A DNA stretch of 64,000 nucleotides from Sphingobacterium humi (GCF_009768885.1 NZ_WSQA01000007.1:1-64000), one strand, 5' to 3'; counted from the stretch's first letter, positions 45,143 through 55,219 are shown. Numbers and translations: made by a program. The notes: generated from the sequence alone by a model not told the origin.

Positions 45143-46540
45143 TTAACTTCTCTTTTTAAACATTATTTTCACCGGTTTATCGGCAATGGCGGCAAAACTT
45201 GCCTTTTTCGCGCCAGTATCTAAATTATAAACCAGGATACTGCCTTTTAAACCTGCCGCATCTTTATTGTAAACCCCAACATAAAGCTCTTTGCTAACAG
45301 GATCTTTTTGCATGCAGGTGATTTCTCCGGGAACATCAATGGTGATGTATGGCTTCTTCGGAAAATCATTCGTGGAATAGAACCATTGGTAGATCTCCTT
45401 CGAATTCGCATATATGACTTTAAAGTAAAAATCATCCAATAAAGTCACCGATTGCTTGTTGAGCGACATTTGATCCAAATTGAATTCATGCACTTCCAAT
45501 ACATCTACTTTCTTCCGATCGAAGGTGGTTATTAATTCTCCAAACACCGTTTTACGGTAGGCATTCGGCGTGGTTTTGCTCTTGGTTAAAACCACACAGC
45601 GTCCGTTGGAGGTGAAAAAATGAACCAGCTCCTGCCCTTTTAACTCATTGCCTGAATTACTGTTATAATACCAGAAGTTCCACATCTTGGAATTCTTGGC
45701 ATCCCAAAAGTAATTGTTGGTAAAGTTCGCATTACCAAGAACTTGGGTTTTCATATCAAACCGCATGGTATCCGCATCGGTGAAATTGGAAATAATAAAT
45801 TCCAAGGTAGCCAGGCTGTAAACTTTGCCACTGCGTGTTAACACCAAGGATGAACGCGCTGCCGTGTTCGGGATGTTCATAGCCACCGGCTTGAAATCTG
45901 GATATTCAGGTGCTTTAATTGTACTTTCCAGCTCCAGGGTTTTGGTATTCAATAAAGAAATACCGCCGTCTTCACTCGAAACAAAAAGCTGAGCCAAGCG
46001 CGGCACAATATCAGTCGGTTTTTTCCCTAAGGATAATCCCGGGTTATTGACTGCGAAACTATTGATATCAACCGCATCCAAAGGCGTTTGGGAGATAAAT
46101 TGATTGGCACGCTTTGGAATAAAGCTTAGGGTTCCATCGCCATTGCTAGCCTCCCCTAAGATCATTAATCCCTCTTCATATTGCGAGTTCACGCGAATAG
46201 TAAATTCCTTAAAATTGGCACCATCCTCATTACTCACCTTCAGGCGCACTTTATAGGTGCCCAAGTTTGTTCCCACATATTTAAAGGCCTTCTCCGTAGA
46301 AACGATTTGTTGATCGACCTCCCACTCATAACTCAAAGGCAGTTCTCGTTGTTGACTTACCTCAGGCTGCAACTCAAACACTTCATTTTTATCGATATCG
46401 ACGATTGTTTTATCGGCAAACGGCAATTTGACTTCAATCAGGGAAATATCACGATTCCCCACACTTGAATCATCTTTATTACAAGCTTGCAAGAGCACAA
46501 ATAGGACCAGCAAGCAGGATAATAGGTTTGTTTTCATCAT
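45143..46540 (-). CDS. PKD-like family surface lipoprotein
   Basis: A 465-aa lipoprotein with lipobox VLLQAC (Cys20). Residues 35-120 form a PKD-like beta-sandwich (LPLSYEWEVDQQIVSTEKAFKYVG, then LKVSNEDGANFKEFTIRV), and the remainder resembles a beta-propeller of about six repeats. It belongs to the PKD-like lipoprotein family found in SusC/SusD operons. It lies between the DUF4843 gene and the TlpA gene, with gaps under 20 bases, and probably adds a substrate-binding surface subunit. Confidence 0.85.
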   Translation of the reverse strand: MMKTNLLSCLLVLFVLLQACNKDDSSVGNRDISLIEVKLPFADKTIVDIDKNEVFELQPEVSQQRELPLSYEWEVDQQIVSTEKAFKYVGTNLGTYKVRLKVSNEDGANFKEFTIRVNSQYEEGLMILGEASNGDGTLSFIPKRANQFISQTPLDAVDINSFAVNNPGLSLGKKPTDIVPRLAQLFVSSEDGGISLLNTKTLELESTIKAPEYPDFKPVAMNIPNTAARSSLVLTRSGKVYSLATLEFIISNFTDADTMRFDMKTQVLGNANFTNNYFWDAKNSKMWNFWYYNSNSGNELKGQELVHFFTSNGRCVVLTKSKTTPNAYRKTVFGELITTFDRKKVDVLEVHEFNLDQMSLNKQSVTLLDDFYFKVIYANSKEIYQWFYSTNDFPKKPYITIDVPGEITCMQKDPVSKELYVGVYNKDAAGLKGSILVYNLDTGAKKASFAAIADKPVKIMFKKRS

Positions 46541-46555
46541 TTTTCAGTTTATCAA

Positions 46556-47329
46556 TTAATAGCCATAAGGACGCGGAACCTCAACGCCCATCTCCGGATG
46601 CTGCTCCATAAAATACTGATACAATGGAATCACCACGTACTTGGTTAGGGAGAAGTCATAGTCCCAAGCCCAACCGCCTGGGAAATTAGGCAATAACTCG
46701 CCACCATAGGCTTTGCAGATGGCCTGATAGGTGCTAGGTGCTTTATCTTTCATCTGGGCAAAAATCTCCATAAACTTGATGTATTTAATTGGATCCCAAT
46801 TGCCAAGCTTATAGGATGGCCATGATTTATCGCCCCAATAATCTACCCAATTCGGTTGCTCTACCCTATTATTAAAGGTAATTACGGTTTTTTTATGCTC
46901 GTCGATCACCGGTACAAAATCATCCGTTTCCTGAAGGGCAAAACGCACTTTAAAAAAGCCATCTTTAAGATCCTTACGCAAGAGCTTGATGGTCATTACG
47001 CCGTTCACAGAATCCGCTTTAATCAGCAGGTTGTTCGGAATTTCAAAATGTACCCCTTGCTGGGCACTTCCGCTTTCAGGAAGGACTTGCACTTTAAAGC
47101 TGCGATCTTGTGCACTAGGTGCGCCCATAATTTTTACGGGAATGGATAAATCGTGGCTATTCACGGCCAATGGTGTAATACCAAAAGAATAGTCCGTAGA
47201 ATCACTTCTGAAATAAATACCGGTTTTAAACTCCTCCGGTTGGAATATATTTTCTTTGCAAGATTGCAAGCTGCAGGCGATAGCGAATAGGAAAGCGCCT
47301 ACCTTCCATAATTGATGTTTCGTTCTCAT
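46556..47329 (-). CDS. DUF4843 lipoprotein
   Basis: About 257 aa with lipobox ACSLQSC-type (SLQSC near residue 24). The YFRSDSTDYSFG...SFKVQVLPESGSAQQGVHFEIP pattern and the C-terminal YIKFMEIF segment match DUF4843, a family of surface lipoproteins restricted to SusC/SusD operons. The ATG at 47329 overlaps the region next to the SusD stop; an upstream GTG overlapping that stop is also possible. The exact function is unknown. Confidence 0.88.
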   Translation of the reverse strand: MRTKHQLWKVGAFLFAIACSLQSCKENIFQPEEFKTGIYFRSDSTDYSFGITPLAVNSHDLSIPVKIMGAPSAQDRSFKVQVLPESGSAQQGVHFEIPNNLLIKADSVNGVMTIKLLRKDLKDGFFKVRFALQETDDFVPVIDEHKKTVITFNNRVEQPNWVDYWGDKSWPSYKLGNWDPIKYIKFMEIFAQMKDKAPSTYQAICKAYGGELLPNFPGGWAWDYDFSLTKYVVIPLYQYFMEQHPEMGVEVPRPYGY

Positions 47330-47334
47330 GTGCA

Positions 47335-48795
47335 CTAGTTATTATATTCCTGTTCGTCGAAAGGAATGGGCCATACATAGATTTTATTACTTGCTGGAAC
47401 CTCCACATTGTTTACATTACGGATATTCAAATGCAAGCGTTTCATGTTGAAGAAGGTCTGTCCTTCCCCGATCAGCTCCTTATACCGGTCGGCAGTAATG
47501 CGCTCTAAGGTTAGGCTTAATGCCGGGCTGCGTTCATTTAACGGGGTTAATCCGCGCGAACTTAAAACGGCATTGAAATACTGCATCGCTTCTTGCGGAT
47601 TACTAGTCAATAAGGCTTCGGCCATAATGTAATAGAGTTCTGGTAAGCGGATCAAGTTGATTCCAGAAATCATCCCTTCAGGACGAAAATACTCCTGGTT
47701 ATCTGCCAAGTATTTATCGAGCAATTTGGAAAAACGGATAGCTCCTTGGCCTGCAACCGGCAGTCTAAAGAACGCTTCCCAACGGTAGTCGTGTCCCACT
47801 TGTTCATGTTGATAGATGCCGGCCATGTTAGGACGTAAATCATAGGAGAAATACGTGGATTGCAATAAAAACCGATCGCGAACCGTAGTATAATAGCGAG
47901 TGCTATACAAGCCAAAGATGGTTTCTTTCGCATACAAACCACCATTTGTGCTGGCTAAGGCAAGTTCAGATTTATCCATTAAGGTGAACTTCTTCGAATT
48001 AATTACCTTCTTGGCATAGACCGCAGCATTCAATAAATCGCCTTTGGTTAAATATACACGTGCCAGCAAAGCCTGAACGGCGTAAAGGTTAAAGTGGGTT
48101 TCAAGATCGCGGAGGAAGGAAACCGGTGGATTTACCTTCGGTGTGGTTAGGTATTGCGCATCTGCAGCTAATAATTGCTCTGCTTCCTTTAAGTCGGCGA
48201 TAATAAGCTCGTATACTTTTGCTGCGTTGCTGAATTCCGAAGGCTTTAAGGAAAACTTCGTCGAATAAGGAATTCCTGAAGCATTAGCATTGGCCTTGAT
48301 GTTTTCAGTATACAAGCGTAGCAAGTCGAAATGCATGAAGGCACGGATGCCTAAAGCCTCCCCACGGTATAGCTTATAATGCTCCAATTTCCCCTCGTAC
48401 TTTTCTAAGCTGATCAGAATATTATTGGCATTCGCGATATTGGTATACATATCCTTCCATACATTATATAATGTCGTTTCTAAGAGGGTATGTTTATAAT
48501 TATAGGTTTGCACCTGTTCTACATATTCATTTTGAAAGCTATCAAAATACTGGGCCAGGATTTCGATCATTTCATGCGACAAGGTTTTTCCATACAAGTT
48601 TTCCGTGCTCATGCTGGCATATACCCCGTAGATGGCAGATTCAAATCCGGCTGCATCTTTTAATAATCGATCACTAGGCAACTCACCCTGTGGTCGAACG
48701 TCTAAGAATTTATTACAGGAGCTGGTACCGAGTAAACCAATACTCAATCCCATAAAGAGAAACTTCCGTAAAGACGATTTTATAGTCAATTTCAT
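47335..48795 (-). CDS. SusD/RagB-family lipoprotein
   Basis: A 486-aa surface lipoprotein with lipobox LLGTSSC (near residue 27), the SusD N-terminal NKFLDVRPQGELPS motif, TPR helices (GEALGIRAFMHFDLLRLY) and a C-terminal RagB/SusD domain ending in the VYVWPIP.DEQEYNN-like sequence. Partner of the STN-containing SusC encoded 10 bases upstream. It closes the outer-membrane uptake complex. Confidence 0.94.
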   Translation of the reverse strand: MKLTIKSSLRKFLFMGLSIGLLGTSSCNKFLDVRPQGELPSDRLLKDAAGFESAIYGVYASMSTENLYGKTLSHEMIEILAQYFDSFQNEYVEQVQTYNYKHTLLETTLYNVWKDMYTNIANANNILISLEKYEGKLEHYKLYRGEALGIRAFMHFDLLRLYTENIKANANASGIPYSTKFSLKPSEFSNAAKVYELIIADLKEAEQLLAADAQYLTTPKVNPPVSFLRDLETHFNLYAVQALLARVYLTKGDLLNAAVYAKKVINSKKFTLMDKSELALASTNGGLYAKETIFGLYSTRYYTTVRDRFLLQSTYFSYDLRPNMAGIYQHEQVGHDYRWEAFFRLPVAGQGAIRFSKLLDKYLADNQEYFRPEGMISGINLIRLPELYYIMAEALLTSNPQEAMQYFNAVLSSRGLTPLNERSPALSLTLERITADRYKELIGEGQTFFNMKRLHLNIRNVNNVEVPASNKIYVWPIPFDEQEYNN

Positions 48796-48805
48796 AATTT
48801 TTCGA

Positions 48806-51800
48806 TTAGAAGATCACATTGATATTAAAGTCCGCACCACGGCTGTACAAATAACTTGTACCACGCTCGATTCTTACCGTTGATAAACGGAACAAATCAT
48901 TAATACTCATGCCCACGGCTAATTTACTAGCACCAATTTTCTTCGCTAAAAGAGGTGAGAAATCGTAGGCAAAGTTTAAACGCTCCAAGGCGAAGGTGTT
49001 TTCCTTCTCTACAAATCTGGTAGTTTGTTTCGGTGCAGATTGATCGGCAATATCTTTATAAAGAGCAATATCTCCAGGGTGTTTCCAACGATCGTTAAAT
49101 ACGCGTTCATCAGCATTCAACTTCGGATTTGCACCCTCGACTTTGCTGGCACGCGTGGTGTTATAAATATAACCGCCATTCCGTAGGCCGAAATAAGCTG
49201 CCATAGACAAACGCTGGTAGCGAACCGTCGTAAATACATTGCCAGATAGTTTAGGCATTAAATCGCCAACCACAATCTTATCTGCCGGGTTATAGCTGAA
49301 CGTACGCTCGCCATTCCGTTTGATATAAATCTCCTGCCCTGTGGCCGGGTCGATACCTCCCGATTGTACAACCTTAATAGCCGTTGTCGATTCGCCCTCT
49401 TGGAACTGTGGCATCGGTGCTAATGACTCGTAATCGTTATTGATTTGGTTCTGCTTTTCTAAGGCACTACTGATTTTTAAAATCTTATTGGTATTGTGCA
49501 CCAAATTAGTACCTAACTGCCATGACCAGCTGGAATTACGGATAAGGTAACCATCTAAGGTTACTTCAATACCTTTATTTTCCATTTCACCCAGGTTGTC
49601 TTTTCCACTAGTTACACCTGTGGAAGGTGCTACGGTTTTATCGATCAATAGGTCCGTGGTTTTGCGTAAGTATACATCGGCCGTTAAGTTTAAGCGACGG
49701 TTTAAAATGCTCACATCGGCACCTACGTTATAGTTCAAAGTCCGCTCCCACTTCAGGTCCGGATTACCGATGGTAATCGGAACGGCACCTATGCCATTCA
49801 AATAAATAAGCTTATCGCCGAATTCGTAGGTAGTTAAAGCCTGATAGGAATTGAAGCTTACCTTTCCGGTGAAACCTACAGATCCTCTAAGTTTTAACAG
49901 GTCGATATTTTTATCCTTTAAGAAAGATTCGTTATGTAGGTTCCAACCCAAACCCGATGACCAGAAATGGCCATAACGGTTGTTTACTCCAAATTTAGAT
50001 GATCCGGAGATTTGGTAAACCGCATCTACATAATAGCGGTTATTTAAGGAATAGTTCATATTTAAGAAACCAGCGACATCCGCACTTAAGTCTTGCGAGC
50101 CGGAAGGCTTCTCATTGGCTGGATAGCCTGCTGCAAACTTCATGAAGTCCAATTCATCGGAGTAAAATCCAATTCCGCGGTGTCCGAAAGACTTGGTATC
50201 AAATCGATTGATGGTACCCCCGATATTGGTGCTCAATAAATTATTATTGCCATGTACCTTATTATACGATAAAACAAGGTTACCGGAATAGTTTAATGCT
50301 TTCGATTCCTGAATGGCCAAAGAGCCTCGCTTGGAAAGATCCGGTTCGTTTCGGTACATGCCAGATAATGGCGATTGAAAGTAGGTTCTCCTCATATCGT
50401 TCATCGATAGATTCCAATGGGAGGTTACTCTAAAGTGTTGATTCAGCTCCCAACGGGCATCAAAATCATTGCTGAATATTTTTGAATGGTTCTTATCGTA
50501 GGATCCTAAGTTCGCTTCGTATAAAGGGTTCATATTGTCCCAAGAAAGCACTTGCTTCAAATTGCCGTAATCATCGCGAATGCGATCATAAGGGTTCATC
50601 TGCACGTAATGAGAGAACTCGCCATAGGGAGATTTTACCACGCCTACATAGCTGAAGTTGGTACGGTTGCTGAACGATAGACCATGCTTAGCATAATGCT
50701 CTAAAGCAAACCCTAAACCATAGCGGTCGCGGCCATCGCCTTTCATAACGCCGTTTACTTGGGCAAAGCGGGCATTCACCTCGTATCTTGTGCCTTGAGA
50801 ACCGCCTGCTAACCGTAAGGAATGGTCGTGGGTAGATCCGATACGGGATGGTTGTGCTAACCAATCGGTATAAACACCGCGACGAATATCTTGATAACGG
50901 CTATTGTAAACCGAATCTAAGGCATAACGATCTTCTAAAATAGGGCTGGAATATAAACCGGCAAGTTTCTCATATTCGAGTTTCTGCATCGGATTTAACA
51001 CTTTGTAATCGGAGAAATCCGGCGCCTGAATACTGGAAATAAGGTTGTAGATTACCTTTAATTTTCCTTCGGCAATGCGCTTACGCTCGATTACGATTAC
51101 CCCATTTGCTGCTTTGGCACCATATAAAGAGGCCGCAGAAGCATCTTTTAACACCGTAATGCTTTGGATTTCGTTGATATCCATATCATATAAATCGGCT
51201 AAGGTCACGATAGTTCCGTCGCGAACGATTAAAGGCTGATTAACCGACTGATCGGTATTGGAAAATGAAGTGACCCCACGAATTAAAATGTCGGGCAAGG
51301 CATTCGGGTTAGACCCTGTTGCTTTTTGCTCTAGGGTAACTAAGCCTGGCGTTAGCATACTTAAGGCTTCAATAACCGATGTAGGTGCTACTGCTTTCAG
51401 CTCCTCCCCTGTAAAAGAACGGGATGCCCCCGTAAAGGTGGATTTATTTTGTGCATATAAACCGGTAACTACCACATCTTCCAAGCCTACGGATGAAGGA
51501 TTCATTTGCACTTCCACAAATGCTTTCCCCTGAATATTAACTTCAGTCATCTGCATCCCTAAAAAGGTAACCTGGATCTTTTGGTCCTGATCGGTAACCG
51601 GAATGGTAAATACGCCATTTCCATCGGTGTAAGACATGGTACCACTTGGCAGGGTTTTGATACTCGCGCCTACAATAATGGCACCTGTGCTGCTATTGGT
51701 GACGCGTCCGTCTAAAAAATTTTGTTCTCCTGATCTTCTTGCCCTTGTCGCCGTATTCCCCGCGGCAGCATTGGCCTGAATAATAATGGAATTGCCTTCC

Positions 51801-52153
51801 AACTTATAGGTTAAAGGTTGCCCTTTAAAAAGATTGGCTAATACCTCTTTCAATGGCGCATTGTCTACCTGCAGGCTTACAGGCTTGGCCTGCTGCAATA
51901 CATTGGCATTTAAGAAATAGTTGTAGCCACTTTGTTTTCTTATTTCTTTGAGCACGTGCTCCAGATTTCCTTGCTTCACTTTCAGCGTAATTTGCTGAGC
52001 AAACAGGTTGCTTTGCAACATAAAACACAACAGAAAGCCGCAGGAATAGCGCAGGACAACAGGAAGTTTTCCTTTCCCTTGTCCTCCTGATTTTATAGAT
52101 GCTAATTCAGCATATAGCTGCTTGAATCGATCTATAAGAAGGATTTTATTCAT
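48806..52153 (-). CDS. STN-containing SusC-family TonB-dependent receptor
   Basis: A 1115-aa receptor. A long N-terminal leader with a hydrophobic signal (CGFLLCFMLQSNLFAQ), an STN domain (about 55-125: ITLKVKQGNLEHVLKEIRKQSG), a carboxypeptidase-like domain, the DVVVTGLY segment near 230, the plug with DILIRGVTSF and a long barrel to a terminal aromatic residue. STN domains contact the FecR anti-sigma factor across the membrane, and a FecR gene lies 96 bases upstream, so this locus is controlled by sensed substrate through FecR and the divergent ECF sigma factor. Confidence 0.95.
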   Translation of the reverse strand: MNKILLIDRFKQLYAELASIKSGGQGKGKLPVVLRYSCGFLLCFMLQSNLFAQQITLKVKQGNLEHVLKEIRKQSGYNYFLNANVLQQAKPVSLQVDNAPLKEVLANLFKGQPLTYKLEGNSIIIQANAAAGNTATRARRSGEQNFLDGRVTNSSTGAIIVGASIKTLPSGTMSYTDGNGVFTIPVTDQDQKIQVTFLGMQMTEVNIQGKAFVEVQMNPSSVGLEDVVVTGLYAQNKSTFTGASRSFTGEELKAVAPTSVIEALSMLTPGLVTLEQKATGSNPNALPDILIRGVTSFSNTDQSVNQPLIVRDGTIVTLADLYDMDINEIQSITVLKDASAASLYGAKAANGVIVIERKRIAEGKLKVIYNLISSIQAPDFSDYKVLNPMQKLEYEKLAGLYSSPILEDRYALDSVYNSRYQDIRRGVYTDWLAQPSRIGSTHDHSLRLAGGSQGTRYEVNARFAQVNGVMKGDGRDRYGLGFALEHYAKHGLSFSNRTNFSYVGVVKSPYGEFSHYVQMNPYDRIRDDYGNLKQVLSWDNMNPLYEANLGSYDKNHSKIFSNDFDARWELNQHFRVTSHWNLSMNDMRRTYFQSPLSGMYRNEPDLSKRGSLAIQESKALNYSGNLVLSYNKVHGNNNLLSTNIGGTINRFDTKSFGHRGIGFYSDELDFMKFAAGYPANEKPSGSQDLSADVAGFLNMNYSLNNRYYVDAVYQISGSSKFGVNNRYGHFWSSGLGWNLHNESFLKDKNIDLLKLRGSVGFTGKVSFNSYQALTTYEFGDKLIYLNGIGAVPITIGNPDLKWERTLNYNVGADVSILNRRLNLTADVYLRKTTDLLIDKTVAPSTGVTSGKDNLGEMENKGIEVTLDGYLIRNSSWSWQLGTNLVHNTNKILKISSALEKQNQINNDYESLAPMPQFQEGESTTAIKVVQSGGIDPATGQEIYIKRNGERTFSYNPADKIVVGDLMPKLSGNVFTTVRYQRLSMAAYFGLRNGGYIYNTTRASKVEGANPKLNADERVFNDRWKHPGDIALYKDIADQSAPKQTTRFVEKENTFALERLNFAYDFSPLLAKKIGASKLAVGMSINDLFRLSTVRIERGTSYLYSRGADFNINVIF

Positions 52154-52249
52154 AATTGTTTTTCATTAGGTAGAATAATCTATTGTTTGGTTTTGGTCAG
52201 GAATTAGGTTGTTCGTTGACCATTGTTAGTTTCGGGTTGGAAGTAAAGT

Positions 52250-53386
52250 TTACTGCATCAACAACCTCCTTTCACTTCCTTCACTTACGACTTTAAATTT
52301 CAGGTTACTGCTCATTTGTATCAGTTTCAACAATTCTGATAAGGGCACATCCCGTTTAATTTCTCCATAAAACCGGTCGGATGGCCACTGCTGTATTTGC
52401 ACATCGATATCATACCAGCGCTCAACCTCTTTCATAATTTCTTTTAAATCACAGTCATGAAAGCTAAACAGGTTGTTCTTCCAGTCTAAGATGGCATATA
52501 CATCCGTTGGACTAACTTTTAACAATTGCCCCTGCTGGCCTACATGTGCTTGTTGTCCAGGTTTCAATAAAGCCCGACGACCATGCTTATCGGCTACCGC
52601 AACAGAACCTTCTAGCAAGGTTGTGGCTGTAGCATCCTCATTATCATATGCTTTGATATTAAAATGAGTTCCTAATACTTCTACTTCTTGCTGCTTGGAA
52701 GCCACAATAAATGGCGTTCTAACCTGCTTGCCTTGCGCATCCACATGGTATTGCTTAGCCACTTCGAAGTAGGCCTCGCCGGTGATTTCCACACGACGTT
52801 CGTTAGCAGAAAAGGCCATAGGATAGCTTATTGTCGAGGAGGCATTTAACCATACCTTCGTGCCATCGCTTAAGGTTACTTGGAATATCTTTCCCCTTGC
52901 GGTACTCAGCTTCAGCATTTTAGGACTTGATACGGCATCAGCATCGGCTAAAACCCGCGTGCCATCCAAGTATTGAACCCCGTCTTTACTGAGAATAATG
53001 CCAGACTTTTCATCGCTCATCGCTATTTCTTCCCCATTATCCACGGATAAAACGACTCCTTCATTCGCGGGCATAATGCTCGTAGCTGCAATTTCTTGCA
53101 AGACAATTGGCGTTGGTTTCTGCAGGAATAACCAGCTGCCAACAGCCAATAAAATTACCGCTGCCGCCGCACTTAACCACTTCCAAAGCGCAATAGACTG
53201 CTTTTTCGGAGCAGACTGCCCTAGGATTTGCTGATAGATTCCCTGCATCTCCTTTTCCGTCCATTCCTGGTTCTGGTCTTGGCTTCCCACCTCCTCCAAC
53301 CACTGATCAACCAGTTCCTGCTCCTTCTTCGAAAGAGACTGCTGTTGGTAGTTCGCTAATAGCTTATCAAAATCCTTAAGTTCCAA
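52250..53386 (-). CDS. FecR-family anti-sigma factor
   Basis: A 378-aa protein with a cytoplasmic N-terminal sigma-binding segment, one membrane helix (WLSAAAAVILLAVGSWLFLQ, about 69-88), a periplasmic FecR domain (GKIFQVTLSDGTKVWLNASSTI) and a C-terminal DUF4974 domain (WYDIDVQIQQWPSDRFYGEI). No ATG precedes the coding segment; the start is most likely the TTG at 53384-53386, giving MELKDFDKLL. It is divergent from the sigma factor gene and precedes its partner STN-SusC. Confidence 0.9.
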   Translation of the reverse strand: MELKDFDKLLANYQQQSLSKKEQELVDQWLEEVGSQDQNQEWTEKEMQGIYQQILGQSAPKKQSIALWKWLSAAAAVILLAVGSWLFLQKPTPIVLQEIAATSIMPANEGVVLSVDNGEEIAMSDEKSGIILSKDGVQYLDGTRVLADADAVSSPKMLKLSTARGKIFQVTLSDGTKVWLNASSTISYPMAFSANERRVEITGEAYFEVAKQYHVDAQGKQVRTPFIVASKQQEVEVLGTHFNIKAYDNEDATATTLLEGSVAVADKHGRRALLKPGQQAHVGQQGQLLKVSPTDVYAILDWKNNLFSFHDCDLKEIMKEVERWYDIDVQIQQWPSDRFYGEIKRDVPLSELLKLIQMSSNLKFKVVSEGSERRLLMQ

Positions 53387-53515
53387 AGTCTTTTATTTAG
53401 GTGTTCATAAATAAGGTTGCACTTCTCGGAGGCAACACACAGTCCGTTTGCAATATTTTTTTTTTCGCTGAAAAAATCCTTAGTTTTACCCCCTGTACAT
53501 CGTCTACCTCTTCCA

Positions 53516-54106
53516 GTGGAACCACAAAGCACAACCTACGATATCGACGCCGCCCTTCTCCGCCAAGTACAGGAAGGAGATGAAACAGCTTTCAACAAGC
53601 TGTATCGTAAGTATGCGCCCAAACTCTTGACCTATTGCTACAGCTATACCAAGAATCGGGAAATAAGTGAAGAATTTGTGCAGGAGATATTCACCTCCAT
53701 CTGGACGAGAGTGCAGGATTTGAAAATCGAAAGCAGCTTTCAACACTATATTTTTGGGGCTGCCAAATATAGAATTTTATCTTATATGCGATCGGAAAAG
53801 GTGCGAGAAAAATACTTTAATCATTTCAAACTTTTTTTAGCCCAATACGAAGTCTACAGCACTGAAGAAGCATTAAATTTAACTGATTTAAAAAAAATAA
53901 TTCTAAAGGAATTGCAAACACTTCCTGAAAAATGTAGTTTTGCATTTTATCTCAGTCGATTTGAACAAAAGTCGATAGATGAAATTGCAATAGAAATGGG
54001 GATTTCTAAGCGCACAGTGGAAAACTACCTGACTCGTGCCTTAAAACATCTTCGATTGGCACTGAAAGATTATGCATGGCTAATCCTATTGTTGTATAAC
54101 AGTTAA
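53516..54106 (+). CDS. ECF sigma factor (FecI-like)
   Basis: An RNA polymerase sigma-70 factor of the extracytoplasmic type. Region 2 reads FNKLYRKYAPKLLTYCYSYTKNREISEEFVQEIFTSIW, and region 4 ends with IDEIAIEMGISKRTVENYLTRALKHLR. No ATG fits; a GTG at 53516-53518 gives a normal ECF length (196 aa), while the upstream TTG would add 33 residues unlike any sigma domain. Divergent from the FecR gene, it should drive the STN-SusC/SusD operon when FecR releases it. Confidence 0.88.
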   Translation: MEPQSTTYDIDAALLRQVQEGDETAFNKLYRKYAPKLLTYCYSYTKNREISEEFVQEIFTSIWTRVQDLKIESSFQHYIFGAAKYRILSYMRSEKVREKYFNHFKLFLAQYEVYSTEEALNLTDLKKIILKELQTLPEKCSFAFYLSRFEQKSIDEIAIEMGISKRTVENYLTRALKHLRLALKDYAWLILLLYNS

Positions 54107-54236
54107 TTTTTTTCAAACATAGTAAAGTTTAACCCCTGAAAACAGTAACCTGCTTTCAGCTGAACTGCCTATAGGTGGAAACTTGTTAAAATCAATTATT
54201 GTTAAAAACCTATTAATTAGTAATTATTATAATTTT

Positions 54237-55136
54237 ATGAAAAAACAAACGGTTAGTATTTTATTATTAAGCCTTTCTGCGCTGGTATTTCAAGCGGAAG
54301 TAAAGGCACAGGCCTTCGACAGCAACAAATGGGAAGGCTTCTTTGACCAAGAGAAATTCCAGATGAATTTCGAAAACAAAACTGCCGACTTATTGAAAAA
54401 CGCAGTCTACCTAAAGCCTGAGCAAGCAGCTACAGACCTTGTAGCAGCAGAGGGTAAAAAAGTAAAAATTGACCTGCCAAAAGCCCGTAAAAAAGACCTT
54501 AAACCAACGGCAATTGCTGACTTGTTGAGAGAGTCTTTTGTTTCTTTCGCCATTGCTTACGATTGTGGAAATTGCCACAGAACGCACGTAAATTCTTCCT
54601 CTGGTTATGTGATCAGCGAAGATGGACACATCGTTACGAACTACCATGTGGTTGAGGGCTTTACACAAAAAGATAAAAACAAATACTTAACCATGTCGGT
54701 TCAAGGAAACGACGGGGAAGTGTATTTAGTAAATGAAATTGTTGCGAGTAACCAAGCGGCAGATTTAGCCATCGTAAAAGTGGATACCAAGGGTAAAAAA
54801 TTAAAACCATTGGCGCTAGGAAATACAGCAAAAGTAGGTGAAGAAGTTTTTGTTTTAAGCAACCCAGCTCCAATGATTAATTACTTTACCACAGGAAAAG
54901 TGGCTAGAAATTACTTAAGCCCTTCGAACAAAAGAAATAGACTTCCGCAAACGGACATTACAGCTGATTATGCTGCAGGATCTAGCGGTGCCCCTATTGT
55001 AGATCGCTTTGGAAACTTGGTATGTACCGTATCTGCTACGAACTCCATTTACTACAATCCGCAAGAGCAAAAGAACTTACAAATGGTTGCAAAAAACACC
55101 ATCCCTGTAATTTTATTAAAAGAAATGATTCTTTAA
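54237..55136 (+). CDS. Secreted trypsin-like serine protease with CXXCH insert
   Basis: A 299-aa protein with signal peptide (VSILLLSLSALVFQAEVKAQ). The trypsin-like (S1/S1C) catalytic triad is His137 (TNYHVVEGF), Asp176 (AADLAIVKVD) and Ser250 (GSSGAPIVD), with no PDZ domain after it. Just before the catalytic domain is DCGNCHRTH: Cys110 and Cys113 followed by His114 form a CXXCH motif, which is the classic covalent haem-binding signature but could also bind zinc. The ATG at 54237 begins the signal peptide. It stands alone after the sigma factor gene. Confidence 0.88.
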   Translation: MKKQTVSILLLSLSALVFQAEVKAQAFDSNKWEGFFDQEKFQMNFENKTADLLKNAVYLKPEQAATDLVAAEGKKVKIDLPKARKKDLKPTAIADLLRESFVSFAIAYDCGNCHRTHVNSSSGYVISEDGHIVTNYHVVEGFTQKDKNKYLTMSVQGNDGEVYLVNEIVASNQAADLAIVKVDTKGKKLKPLALGNTAKVGEEVFVLSNPAPMINYFTTGKVARNYLSPSNKRNRLPQTDITADYAAGSSGAPIVDRFGNLVCTVSATNSIYYNPQEQKNLQMVAKNTIPVILLKEMIL

Positions 55137-55185
55137 TAGTTTCCAAGAGCTTTGGAATTTATGAAGTAAAAATGTGAATAAAAAC

Positions 55186-55219
55186 AAAGCCCGGATGCCA
55201 ACATTCGGGCTTTATTTTG
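55186..55219 (+). terminator. Terminator after the serine protease gene
   Basis: AAAGCCCGGAT (55186-55196) pairs, with one mismatch, with ATTCGGGCTTT (55203-55213), followed by ATTTTG. It is 50 bases after the protease stop. Confidence 0.75.
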
